Shown: positions 1 through 4,747 of the stretch, in pieces | Layout: each line of letters starts with the position of its first letter | Numbering within the stretch: position 1 is the first letter of the stretch | Assembly: GCA_001772985.1 (NCBI GenBank) | Contig: MEVN01000027.1 | Coordinates: 1 to 8,611 of the forward strand | DNA length: 8,611 nt | Reading direction: 5' to 3' | DNA from: a candidate division WWE3 bacterium RIFCSPLOWO2_12_FULL_36_10 | GTDB lineage: Bacteria; Patescibacteriota; WWE3; UBA101185; UBA10185 | Translations under genes and position numbers: made by a program | The notes under the pieces: generated by a model | The model's input: the letters and a program-made list of their open reading frames with translations, nothing else | What the model was told of the DNA's origin: nothing | Databases searched by the model: none

Positions 1-23
1 TTACCTCCCGTACCTCCGAAACT

Positions 24-48
24 GCCCGCCCGCCTTTGGAGGGTCGGC
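24..48. other. GC-rich imperfect hairpin near the left edge
   Basis: An 11-position stem (24-34 against 38-48) closes on a TTT loop, with nine pairs (one of them G-T) and two mismatches. No T-run follows on the plus strand. All three plus frames entering the window close by about position 74, so the hairpin may belong to the 3' end of an upstream gene or to an intergenic repeat. No product can be named from this fragment. Confidence 0.35.
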
Positions 49-113
49 TAGAACAAGTCTCTGAAAGCGACTAAAAAGAAAAACGCAAAAATTTTAACCC
101 TCTCTACATAAAT

Positions 114-142
114 CTCCGTCCCGTGAGGGCGTGGGTTTTTTT
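114..142 (+). terminator. Probable intrinsic terminator of an upstream unit
   Basis: CTCCGTCCC (114-122) folds over a GTGA loop onto GGGCGTGGG (127-135). Eight pairs form, with one bulged T on each side, and seven T residues follow directly (136-142). The position upstream of a new promoter fits the end of a transcript entering from the left. The stem is imperfect, so confidence is moderate. Confidence 0.5.
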
Positions 143-247
143 ATAGAACTTTTTTATAACTCAATTCTTGAATTGTTGAATCCAATCATAATATACAATG
201 TTTTTAGACTAAAAAACAACTGCGCTCGATTAAAAATTCCAAAATTA

Positions 248-256
248 TGATATAAT
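248..256 (+). promoter_or_regulatory. Extended -10 promoter of the leader/SAM hydrolase operon
   Basis: TGATATAAT is a perfect extended -10 element (TGN-TATAAT). No good -35 hexamer lies 16-18 nt upstream, which is usual for extended -10 promoters. The -10 hexamer ends exactly 9 nt before the ATG at 266, so the first base of the transcript would fall close to the start codon and the leader ORF could be translated leaderless. Confidence 0.6.
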
Positions 257-265
257 AGAAAATAT

Positions 266-331
266 ATGAAAGAGAAATTCGCAGTCACTAGTATAAATAC
301 CTCCATGATGATGGCTATGAACGCTGTCTAA
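266..331 (+). CDS. Putative methionine-rich leader peptide (21 codons)
   Basis: An open frame starts 9 nt after the -10 box. It encodes MKEKFAV at its start and MMMAMNAV just before the stop, so four of the last eight codons are Met, three of them consecutive (305-313). The Met run lies exactly in the loop between the ACCTCC arm (299-304) and the GGAGGT arm (333-338), and the stop TAA (329-331) ends 1 nt before the second arm. This is the geometry of amino-acid biosynthesis leader peptides such as HisL and PheL, where the codon run reports the charged-tRNA level. A shorter start at 305 is in the same frame. The composition could be chance in so short an ORF; the link to the pairing arms and to a SAM/methionine enzyme downstream is what makes it convincing. 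Confidence 0.6.
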   Translation: MKEKFAVTSINTSMMMAMNAV

Positions 332-378
332 CGGAGGTTTTGATGTGCATTTTGAAACCTCCGAAAGGAGGTTTTTTT
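299..378 (+). promoter_or_regulatory. Four-arm transcription attenuator
   Basis: Arm 1 is ACCTCC (299-304), arm 2 GGAGGTTT (333-340), arm 3 AAACCTCC (355-362) and arm 4 GGAGGTTT (367-374). Arm 1 can pair with arm 2 (6 bp). Arm 2 can pair with arm 3 (8 bp, antiterminator), and arm 3 can pair with arm 4 (8 bp, GAAA loop, then a T-run). A ribosome stalled on the Met codons (305-319) would cover arm 1 and leave arm 2 free to capture arm 3, allowing readthrough. A ribosome reaching the stop at 329-331 would cover arm 2 and let the terminator form. Arm 2 also resembles a Shine-Dalgarno sequence for ATG 343 or GTG 345, so translational control by arm 1 pairing is an alternative or additional mode. 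Confidence 0.6.
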
Positions 379-387
379 ATTGGTTAA
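343..387 (+). CDS. Possible 14-codon ORF crossing the terminator hairpin
   Basis: The ATG at 343 lies 5 nt after GGAGG (333-337), one of very few Shine-Dalgarno-like sequences in the window. The frame (MCILKPPKGGFFIG) runs through the terminator hairpin and stops at 385-387, only 5 nt before the ATG at 393. If translated, it could couple ribosomes to the downstream gene and disturb the terminator. The KPPKGGFF part is simply what a CCTCC-GAAA-GGAGG hairpin encodes, so it carries no protein-level support. Confidence 0.25.
   Translation: MCILKPPKGGFFIG
355..378 (+). terminator. Intrinsic terminator inside the operon leader
   Basis: AAACCTCC (355-362), a GAAA tetraloop and GGAGGTTT (367-374) form a perfect 8-bp stem whose right arm merges into seven consecutive T residues (372-378). 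It stands between the promoter at 248-256 and the first structural gene, so it must be conditional for that gene to be expressed. It is the 3:4 structure of the attenuator. Confidence 0.8.
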
Positions 388-392
388 AAACT

Positions 393-1145
393 ATGAAAAA
401 ACTTATAACAATTACCACAGACTTTGGCGATAGCTTCGCAGCTGCACAATTGCGAGCAGTTACTGCTTCCTTGGAATTTGATGGTAGCTTGATTGAAAAT
501 CACGATGTTTCGAGTTTTTCGATTGTAGAGGGTGCCTTTCAAGTTTTGACGTTATCCCGTTTCTGCCCAAACGGGACGATACATGTCGGTGTTGTAGATC
601 CAGGAGTTGGGAGTGATCGAGCTGGAATTATCATTCAATCTAAAGATAACTGGTATGTTGGACCCAACAATGGATTACTTTATCAAGCCGCGAATAAAGA
701 TGGAATTCTGAATCTTTGGAAACTTAAAGAATCATATATCAGCGACTACGTATCAAATACCTTCCATGGACGAGATGTATTTGTTAAAGCAGCCGTCTAC
801 CTCGCTCATGGAAAACGACCGGAAGATTTTCAATCTAAAAGAATAGCAATTAGTGACTTGGTAAAAAATTCATTCCAAGATGGGCAGGTCTTACACGTTG
901 ACCATTACGGAAATGTAAAAATTCAGTGGAACAACAAATTATCTGTCGGCAGAAAACTTTCTTTAAAACTTAAGGAAGAGAATTTAGAAGCTCCCATTGT
1001 CAAAACATTTTCAGACGTTGAGAAGGGCAGACCACTCGCCCTTTTGGGAAGCAACGATACTTTAGAGCTTGCTATCAACTTAGGTAATATTGCAAATAAA
1101 TATTCAATACAGACAGAAGAAATATTAGATATAATAGAAAGGTAG
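393..1145 (+). CDS. S-adenosyl-L-methionine hydrolase (adenosine-forming), DUF62/SAM_HAT family
   Basis: The 250-residue product carries the family hallmarks in order: TTDFG at 8-12, DPGVGSDR at 69-76, VGPNNGLL at 89-96 and TFHGRDVF at 123-130 in the N-terminal domain, then DHYGN at 170-174 and GSNDTLELA near 219-227 in the C-terminal beta-barrel domain. Family members hydrolyse SAM to adenosine and L-methionine; some relatives are halogenases, which I cannot formally exclude. I chose ATG 393 because the family normally begins a few residues before TTDFG. A GTG at 345, 7 nt after GGAGG, would add MHFETSERRFFYWLKT, but that extension would be encoded by the terminator hairpin. The gene lies behind the Met-rich attenuator, which fits a role in methionine/SAM balance. 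The next gene follows after 7 nt, so the two are likely co-transcribed. Confidence 0.9.
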   Translation: MKKLITITTDFGDSFAAAQLRAVTASLEFDGSLIENHDVSSFSIVEGAFQVLTLSRFCPNGTIHVGVVDPGVGSDRAGIIIQSKDNWYVGPNNGLLYQAANKDGILNLWKLKESYISDYVSNTFHGRDVFVKAAVYLAHGKRPEDFQSKRIAISDLVKNSFQDGQVLHVDHYGNVKIQWNNKLSVGRKLSLKLKEENLEAPIVKTFSDVEKGRPLALLGSNDTLELAINLGNIANKYSIQTEEILDIIER

Positions 1146-1152
1146 GCCACAT

Positions 1153-1836
1153 ATGAATAATTTTTCATTCTCTGTCACACAAGAAGTACTGGATTTAGGG
1201 GTCAGAATTCTTGGGATAAAAATAACTGGCGCTCACAACACTTCAGAAAACCTTGAATTTGAAACATATAAAAAAGGTAAACTTAAGCAGGTTGCCAAAG
1301 ACTGGCAGGGAAAAAATTATAAAGAAGATTCAATACTTCAAGGCTTTAGGGATTTACATACAAAAGTTGGTAGAAGTAATCGTGATTTTGTTGCTTCCCC
1401 TGAAAATTTATTGGGAAGATTTCTTAAAAAGGGCGTATTCCCTCATATCAATACTATTGTTGATATTTACAATCTTATTTCTATCGAATCTAGACTAGCA
1501 CTGGGCGCACATGATATTAATTATGTTCATGGAAATATTACTTTGCGACTGACTGATGGCAGCGAAAATTTTGTTCCACTAGGTTACACAGAACCGGAAA
1601 AAGCATTTCCTCAAGAGTATGCTTATGTTGATGATGAGAATAATATTGTTTGTAGATTAGAAGTGTTGCAGGTTGAACCAACAAAGATCACTCTCGAAAG
1701 TAAAGATATTTTCTTTATAATTCAGGGGAACTCTCAAACACCAATAGATTACATTGAAACAGCAACGAAAAACTTAGTTGATTTATTGACTAGATTTTGT
1801 GCTGGGGAAATCACATATTTAAACCAAATAAAGTAA
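1153..1836 (+). CDS. Stand-alone B3/B4 tRNA-editing-domain protein (PheT-like)
   Basis: The 227-residue product resembles the B3/B4 domain of the phenylalanyl-tRNA synthetase beta chain, which hydrolyses mischarged tRNA. The stretch from SPENLL (82-87) through FPHINTIVDIYNLISIE (96-112) to LGAHD (117-121) parallels the PheT signature SPxWL...INxxVDxxNxxxxExG...HAxD. A second block, GNITLRL...FVPLGYTEPE (127-149), is typical of solo B3/B4 proteins (COG3382-like). No anticodon-binding, catalytic or B5 domain is present, so this is a free-standing editing module, not a truncated synthetase. Its substrate cannot be read from the sequence. It starts 7 nt after the SAM hydrolase stop without an intervening promoter, so the attenuator should control it too. 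The stop is followed within 21 nt by a structured intergenic block. Confidence 0.8.
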   Translation: MNNFSFSVTQEVLDLGVRILGIKITGAHNTSENLEFETYKKGKLKQVAKDWQGKNYKEDSILQGFRDLHTKVGRSNRDFVASPENLLGRFLKKGVFPHINTIVDIYNLISIESRLALGAHDINYVHGNITLRLTDGSENFVPLGYTEPEKAFPQEYAYVDDENNIVCRLEVLQVEPTKITLESKDIFFIIQGNSQTPIDYIETATKNLVDLLTRFCAGEITYLNQIK

Positions 1837-1856
1837 AGATAAGAAGGATTATGATT

Positions 1857-1888
1857 ATTCCAATCTCGAGCGATAGCGAGAAAGGAAT
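1857..1888. repeat. Two-step hairpin 3' of the B3/B4 gene
   Basis: ATTCC (1857-1861) pairs with GGAAT (1884-1888). Inside an AA/AA symmetric internal loop, TCTCG (1864-1868) pairs with CGAGA (1877-1881) over an AGCGATAG loop. No T-run follows. It directly precedes the conserved-loop hairpin, just as a different perfect hairpin (8556-8574) precedes the second copy, so the two hairpins may form one composite element. Confidence 0.5.
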
Positions 1889-1890
1889 CG

Positions 1891-1914
1891 CGCGCAAAAA
1901 ATAGCGGAGGCGCG
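1891..1914. repeat. Conserved-loop hairpin repeat, copy 1
   Basis: CGCGC (1891-1895) pairs with GCGCG (1910-1914) around the loop AAAAAATAGCGGAG. The loop is repeated at 8589-8601 with one A fewer, while the stem bases differ and stay paired. The shared flank AATCGCG precedes both copies. This copy lies 54 nt after the stop of the B3/B4 gene. It is a dispersed structured repeat of unknown function. Confidence 0.65.
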
Positions 1915-1918
1915 ACGG

Positions 1919-1988
1919 GTTAGCACATTCGGCGAGCTCAGTGTAAAGGCGCCACGCTGGAGCAAGCGAGGCCGAAGGCCGAGCTAAC
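1919..1988. other. Long GC-rich imperfect stem bounded by GTTAGC/GCTAAC
   Basis: GTTAGC (1919-1924) pairs with GCTAAC (1983-1988). Inside, TTCGGC (1928-1933) can pair with GCCGAA (1971-1976), and GCTC-AGTGT (1936-1944) pairs with ACGCT-GAGC (1954-1963) with one bulged G at 1959. GGCCGAAGGCC (1970-1980 region) can also form its own small hairpin. A long stem with bulged bases recalls single-stranded recombination sites such as attC, but here the GTT lies outside and the AAC ends outward, opposite to canonical attC R boxes. It ends 8 nt before the first GTTC-N19-CAGCCA site. Confidence 0.5.
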
Positions 1989-1996
1989 ACATTGAA

Positions 1997-2025
1997 GTTC
2001 GACATTTTTTGTAAACGGCCAGCCA
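1997..2025 (+). repeat. Site A: GTTC-N19-CAGCCA boundary element
   Basis: GTTC (1997-2000) and CAGCCA (2020-2025) are separated by exactly 19 nt. The sequence immediately to the right is the truncated interior of a short-chain dehydrogenase gene that has lost its start and Rossmann glycine motif, as if the gene had been cut at the site. It is one of five such elements with identical spacing and variable interior. Confidence 0.6.
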
Positions 2026-2026
2026 A

Positions 2027-2418
2027 GATTTCAAAATCGTGAAATCTGCCATTTTATCCAAAGGCGGAAAAGCTGAGTATTTTGTTTATGATATCATTAA
2101 TTAGGAACGAGTAAATCAAACCGTTAAGAATATTGAGAAATCTTTTGGAGATGTGGATATTTTAGTAAATGGCGCGGGTATTTGGACAACAGATGAGTTT
2201 GAAGCAAAAAAACCTGAACTTGTTGAACATTCCTTTAAGGTTAATTCAATGGGACCCATTTATTTTACAAAAGCAATATATTTGAAACTGCTGGAGAGAA
2301 AGATGCACATAATCAGTCATGGATGATGCGAACTGAAGATGTTGCTAAATCTATAGTATTTATGTTAGACACACCAGAAGATTTACAGGTTAAGTCTATT
2401 GAAATAAGCAATATTTAA
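2027..2418 (+). pseudogene. Short-chain dehydrogenase/reductase remnant
   Basis: The reading frame from 2027 gives SDR-like sequence such as GGKAEYFVYDI and then, after an in-frame TAG at 2102-2104, FGDVDILVNGAGIW with the NxAG-type motif and FKVNSMGPIYFTKAI with the structural Asn of the family. At about 2280 the frame shifts and the text resumes as RTEDVAKSIVFMLDTPEDL, the usual SDR C-terminal segment, ending at TAA 2416-2418. The N-terminal glycine-rich coenzyme motif and the whole SxnYxxxK catalytic section are missing, so the gene is dead as a dehydrogenase. Defects are a 5' truncation at site A, an amber codon, an internal deletion and a frameshift. The stop lies 1 nt before the cupin ATG, so the two genes were once probably translationally coupled. 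Confidence 0.8.
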
Positions 2419-2419
2419 T

Positions 2420-2740
2420 ATGTATATACCTAAAAATGAATCAAAAAGAGAAGATTGGGATGAGGTTAAAAGTTGGAACTACAAATTACCTAATGTAACC
2501 CCGCAAAAATCAGTTGTTTATGCTGAAATTGTCGGCGAACATGGGGAGGTAACCACAAAAGACTCTGAATGGATATATTACATTATTGAGGGTGAAGGCG
2601 AATTTACAATAAATGGAAACAGAACAATTGTATGTAGTGGTGATGTTATTTCTGTACCACCAAAAACAAAGTACAACTATGTGTCTAAAGAAGGGATAGT
2701 TTTAAAAGTTATTATGTATATTGATTTGTGGGATAACTAA
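2420..2740 (+). CDS. Small single-domain cupin protein
   Basis: A 106-residue cupin. The first conserved region is seen around EHGEVTTKDSEWIYYIIEGEGEF (40-62). The second is GDVISVPPKTKYNY (74-87), matching the GDxxxxPxxxxHxx pattern except that Tyr stands where the second motif usually has a metal-binding His. The HxH of the first motif is also absent, so metal binding is doubtful and the protein may be a sugar- or ligand-binding cupin. It starts 1 nt after the SDR remnant stop and is followed after 10 nt by the DUF4393 gene. Substrate and role cannot be assigned. Confidence 0.75.
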   Translation: MYIPKNESKREDWDEVKSWNYKLPNVTPQKSVVYAEIVGEHGEVTTKDSEWIYYIIEGEGEFTINGNRTIVCSGDVISVPPKTKYNYVSKEGIVLKVIMYIDLWDN

Positions 2741-2750
2741 ATAAAATTAT

Positions 2751-3464
2751 ATGGAACCAGATAATCAAAACATAAAGGAAGTAGCAAAAGCAGCTGCAGA
2801 AGTTTCTAAATTTGGTACACAAACAGTACAAACTACAGAAAAAATACTTGGTTTTATTGCTAAAGTATTCAAGTCACCTGCAGAAGATACAGCTGGAATT
2901 ATTGGTGATAGATTAAAGTTATTTCGCTGGGAAAGACAGCTAGCTTATGTGGATAAGGTAAACAATATTTTATTTGCAAAAGGAATAACAGACACAAGGG
3001 CAGTACCACCAAAATTTTCTCTGCCAGTTATTGAAAATGCTAGTCTTGAAGATGATGATGAACTCCAAAAGTTATGGGCCAATATGTTAGCCAATGCAAT
3101 GAACCCCACGTTTACAGTAAATATGCGAACAGCTTTTATTGATATTATTAAAAGTCTTACAATCCTAGATGTTAAAATCTTAAAAACTTTTTATGAAGCA
3201 CTAAAACAGAATAGTTCTGTTGATTGGAATAACATACTTAACTACTCACTAAAAAAAGAACAAATATGTCAACTTCTTTCAATAGGTCAAGAAGACTATG
3301 AAGTTAGCGTCTTTAATTTATTTAGAGTTCAGTGCCTAGCACCAGCAATAATTACAGGTGGTATTAGTATGGGTGCCGAACCCTTAACAGTATATAAAGG
3401 CAGCAAAGCAGTAACATTGACTCCTTTAGGAGTAGATTTTATAAAAAGTGCTATTGAGGAATAA
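2751..3464 (+). CDS. DUF4393 (Abi-alpha family) protein
   Basis: The 237-residue product contains the family signature DRLKLFRWERQL (53-64) followed by PPKFSLPVIENASLE (86-100), DDDELQKLWANMLANAM (101-117) and a helical region leading to IDIIKSLTILD (130-140). As I recall, the family (PF14337) is named for abortive infection, and members often accompany phage-defence genes; that name comes from memory, not from this sequence. The first 45 residues are helical and rich in Ala and Lys. No signal peptide is evident. It is the last gene of the unit between sites A and B; its stop is 5 nt before site B. Confidence 0.75.
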   Translation: MEPDNQNIKEVAKAAAEVSKFGTQTVQTTEKILGFIAKVFKSPAEDTAGIIGDRLKLFRWERQLAYVDKVNNILFAKGITDTRAVPPKFSLPVIENASLEDDDELQKLWANMLANAMNPTFTVNMRTAFIDIIKSLTILDVKILKTFYEALKQNSSVDWNNILNYSLKKEQICQLLSIGQEDYEVSVFNLFRVQCLAPAIITGGISMGAEPLTVYKGSKAVTLTPLGVDFIKSAIEE

Positions 3465-3469
3465 ATATT

Positions 3470-3498
3470 GTTCAAATAGCGTACAGTACTGCCAGCCA
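3470..3498 (+). repeat. Site B: GTTC-N19-CAGCCA, identical to site C
   Basis: GTTC at 3470-3473 and CAGCCA at 3493-3498 enclose 19 nt that include the palindrome CAGTACTG (3484-3491). All 29 positions are identical to 3990-4018, and identity ends abruptly on both sides, so the repeat boundaries coincide with the two conserved blocks. It begins 5 nt after the DUF4393 stop. Confidence 0.8.
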
Positions 3499-3501
3499 TA
3501 G

Positions 3502-3507
3502 TATAAT
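3502..3507 (+). promoter_or_regulatory. -10 box of the DUF4178-like gene
   Basis: A perfect TATAAT starts 3 nt after site B and ends 9 nt before the ATG at 3517. The 9-nt distance matches the leader peptide (256 to 266) and the small ORF at 6754. There is no TTGACA-like -35 at standard spacing and no Shine-Dalgarno, so the transcript would be leaderless or nearly so. Confidence 0.45.
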
Positions 3508-3516
3508 TACAATATT

Positions 3517-3933
3517 ATGAATCATAAACAATTAGTAAAAGCAGTAAAACCTGGATTACAAATTTTAATAAAAGGTGTGCCATACACTGTTAAACAGCAT
3601 ATAGTATGGATGCAACACAGGGCTGACTACACATACGATAAGTGGGTATTAGTAGACAGTGCGGGTTATGACGGATACAGATTTTTTATAGAAACCAACG
3701 AGAATGCGATAGGCTTTGCAATAATATTCCACTATGACTTTAACGAACCTATACCAGAGGAATTAAAATATGATGGAAAAATATATAAACAAACATGTGG
3801 GGAGTTTTGTACCGCAGTAAGAGTTGAGGGTGATGAGGTTTACAAAGAGGGCGACGGAGAAATATGGTGGGATTATTCCTGTACAACTGATCCGAAAGAA
3901 GGGTTAAGTCTTGGAAGAAGCTGGGAAACATAG
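3517..3933 (+). CDS. DUF4178-like protein, ending at a possibly premature amber codon
   Basis: The 138-residue product has alternating aromatic beta-strand-like segments: WVLVDSAGYDGYRFFIE (43-59) and YDGKIYKQTCGEFCTAVRVEGD (85-106) leading to IWWDYSC (116-122). These resemble DUF4178 modules, small beta-rich proteins of unknown function; the match is by pattern, so moderate. After TAG 3931-3933 the same frame continues for 18 codons of protein-like text (EREDLKTQALELSDISIV) to TAG 3988-3990, whose last base is the first base of site C. The gene may have lost a short C-terminal tail by a CAG/CAA-to-TAG change. It is alone between two identical 29-bp sites and has its own -10 box. Confidence 0.6.
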   Translation: MNHKQLVKAVKPGLQILIKGVPYTVKQHIVWMQHRADYTYDKWVLVDSAGYDGYRFFIETNENAIGFAIIFHYDFNEPIPEELKYDGKIYKQTCGEFCTAVRVEGDEVYKEGDGEIWWDYSCTTDPKEGLSLGRSWET

Positions 3934-3989
3934 GAACGGGAAGACCTAAAAACGCAAGCTCTAGAATTATCTGATATTTCAATTGTTTA

Positions 3990-4018
3990 GTTCAAATAGC
4001 GTACAGTACTGCCAGCCA
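3990..4018 (+). repeat. Site C: GTTC-N19-CAGCCA, identical to site B
   Basis: This is an exact 29-bp copy of site B. It begins at the last base of the downstream amber stop of the preceding reading frame. Right of it lies 140 nt of non-coding sequence with the toxin-antitoxin promoter. With site B it brackets a one-gene unit of 491 bp. Confidence 0.8.
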
Positions 4019-4039
4019 GGGTAGGTCACGATTCCACAA

Positions 4040-4058
4040 ACCACGGATTTTATGTGGT
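4040..4058. other. Short hairpin upstream of the AbiE promoter
   Basis: ACCAC (4040-4044) pairs with GTGGT (4054-4058) over a 9-nt loop. It lies 20 nt upstream of the -35 box. It could be a second regulator-binding palindrome or a weak structure; no T-run is present. Confidence 0.25.
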
Positions 4059-4078
4059 ATAAGATCCAGCCTTGATTA

Positions 4079-4108
4079 TTGACAAAACACCAATCTTGGT
4101 GATATATT
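4079..4108 (+). promoter_or_regulatory. AbiE operon promoter with operator in the spacer
   Basis: TTGACA (4079-4084) and TATATT (4103-4108) are separated by 18 nt, the only near-consensus two-box promoter in the window. Within the spacer lies CACCAA-TC-TTGGTG (4088-4101), a perfect palindrome with 6-nt arms. A repressor bound here would block RNA polymerase. AbiEi antitoxins are known to repress their own operon through inverted repeats in the promoter, so this is the likely autoregulatory operator. Confidence 0.75.
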
Positions 4109-4118
4109 AGAACTGGAA

Positions 4119-4153
4119 GTTAGCTTTAAACTAACATGCAGTACTGATTGCCA
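4119..4153 (+). repeat. Hairpin plus degenerate boundary site D in the AbiE 5' UTR
   Basis: GTTAG (4119-4123) pairs with CTAAC (4131-4135) over a 7-nt loop near the expected transcript start. Overlapping it, 4125-4153 aligns without gaps to sites B and C. The palindrome CAGTACTG (4139-4146) and the terminal GCCA are kept, while GTTC has become TTTA and CAGCCA has become TTGCCA. It looks like a decayed copy of the boundary element just before the antitoxin start codon. Confidence 0.4.
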
Positions 4154-4158
4154 AATAT

Positions 4159-4746
4159 ATGCAAAAAGGAGATTATTTAACAACTTTATTAAGATCTACA
4201 AAATCAGTCCTTACGCTTAAGGATATAGCCTTACTTTGGCAAGATTCCGATACAAATGCCGCACGTGTACGGCTTAATTACTATGTAAAAAAAGGGGACT
4301 TATATAGACTACGCCGGGGATTATATTCGAAGGACAAGAATTATTCTAAATTAGAATTGGGCGCACGTATTTTTACACCTTCATATATAAGCTTCGAAAC
4401 GGTTTTAGCAAAAGAAGGGTTGATTTTTCAATATCAGACCGCCGTTACACTAGCCTCATATTTAACGCGGCAAGTAACAGTAGCCGATCAGGTTTTTAAC
4501 TACCAGAGTCTTAAAAAAGAAGTATTGATTAACAATAAAGGTATATTAACAGAGAATGAGATTTCTATTGCTTCTAAAGAGCGTGCATTTATAGACACAC
4601 TTTATGTTCACAATGGCTACCATTTCGATAACTTAAGATCCTTAAACTGGGATTTAGTTTTTGAAATGCTTCCATTATACGAAAACGATAGAGTTGTAAA
4701 GACCGTAAATAAATTATTTCTGGAATCTAAAGAAGGGATATATTAA
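4159..4746 (+). CDS. abiEi: AbiEi-type antitoxin / transcriptional repressor
   Basis: The 195-residue protein has an N-terminal winged-helix segment (about 8-58), including LTLKDIALLW and the wing-like LYRLRRGLYSK (48-58). An AbiEi C-terminal domain follows, with YISFETVLAKEGLI (76-89), TVTLASYLTR-like text (95-104) and the family hallmark EISIASKERAFIDTLY (134-149). In type IV AbiE systems this protein neutralises the nucleotidyltransferase toxin without direct contact and represses the operon by binding inverted repeats. Such a repeat sits in its promoter (4088-4101). No Shine-Dalgarno precedes ATG 4159. The toxin gene begins 1 nt after the stop, the usual antitoxin-first order. Confidence 0.85.
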   Translation: MQKGDYLTTLLRSTKSVLTLKDIALLWQDSDTNAARVRLNYYVKKGDLYRLRRGLYSKDKNYSKLELGARIFTPSYISFETVLAKEGLIFQYQTAVTLASYLTRQVTVADQVFNYQSLKKEVLINNKGILTENEISIASKERAFIDTLYVHNGYHFDNLRSLNWDLVFEMLPLYENDRVVKTVNKLFLESKEGIY

Positions 4747-4747
4747 A

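Noticed and set aside
1919..1988. Canonical integron attC site
   Set aside because: The outer arms run GTTAGC ... GCTAAC, whereas attC has RYYYAAC on the left and GTTRRRY on the right. No integrase or attI is in view. Only a looser resemblance (long bulged stem, cassette-like layout) is retained.
1811..2026. Minus-strand 71-codon ORF over the structured intergenic block
   Set aside because: It runs through hairpins, the long stem and site A. Its composition reflects the repeats, with no family resemblance or start signal.
3470..4018. CRISPR array
   Set aside because: Only two identical repeats occur, 491 bp apart and enclosing a gene. There are no spacer-sized intervals and no cas genes.
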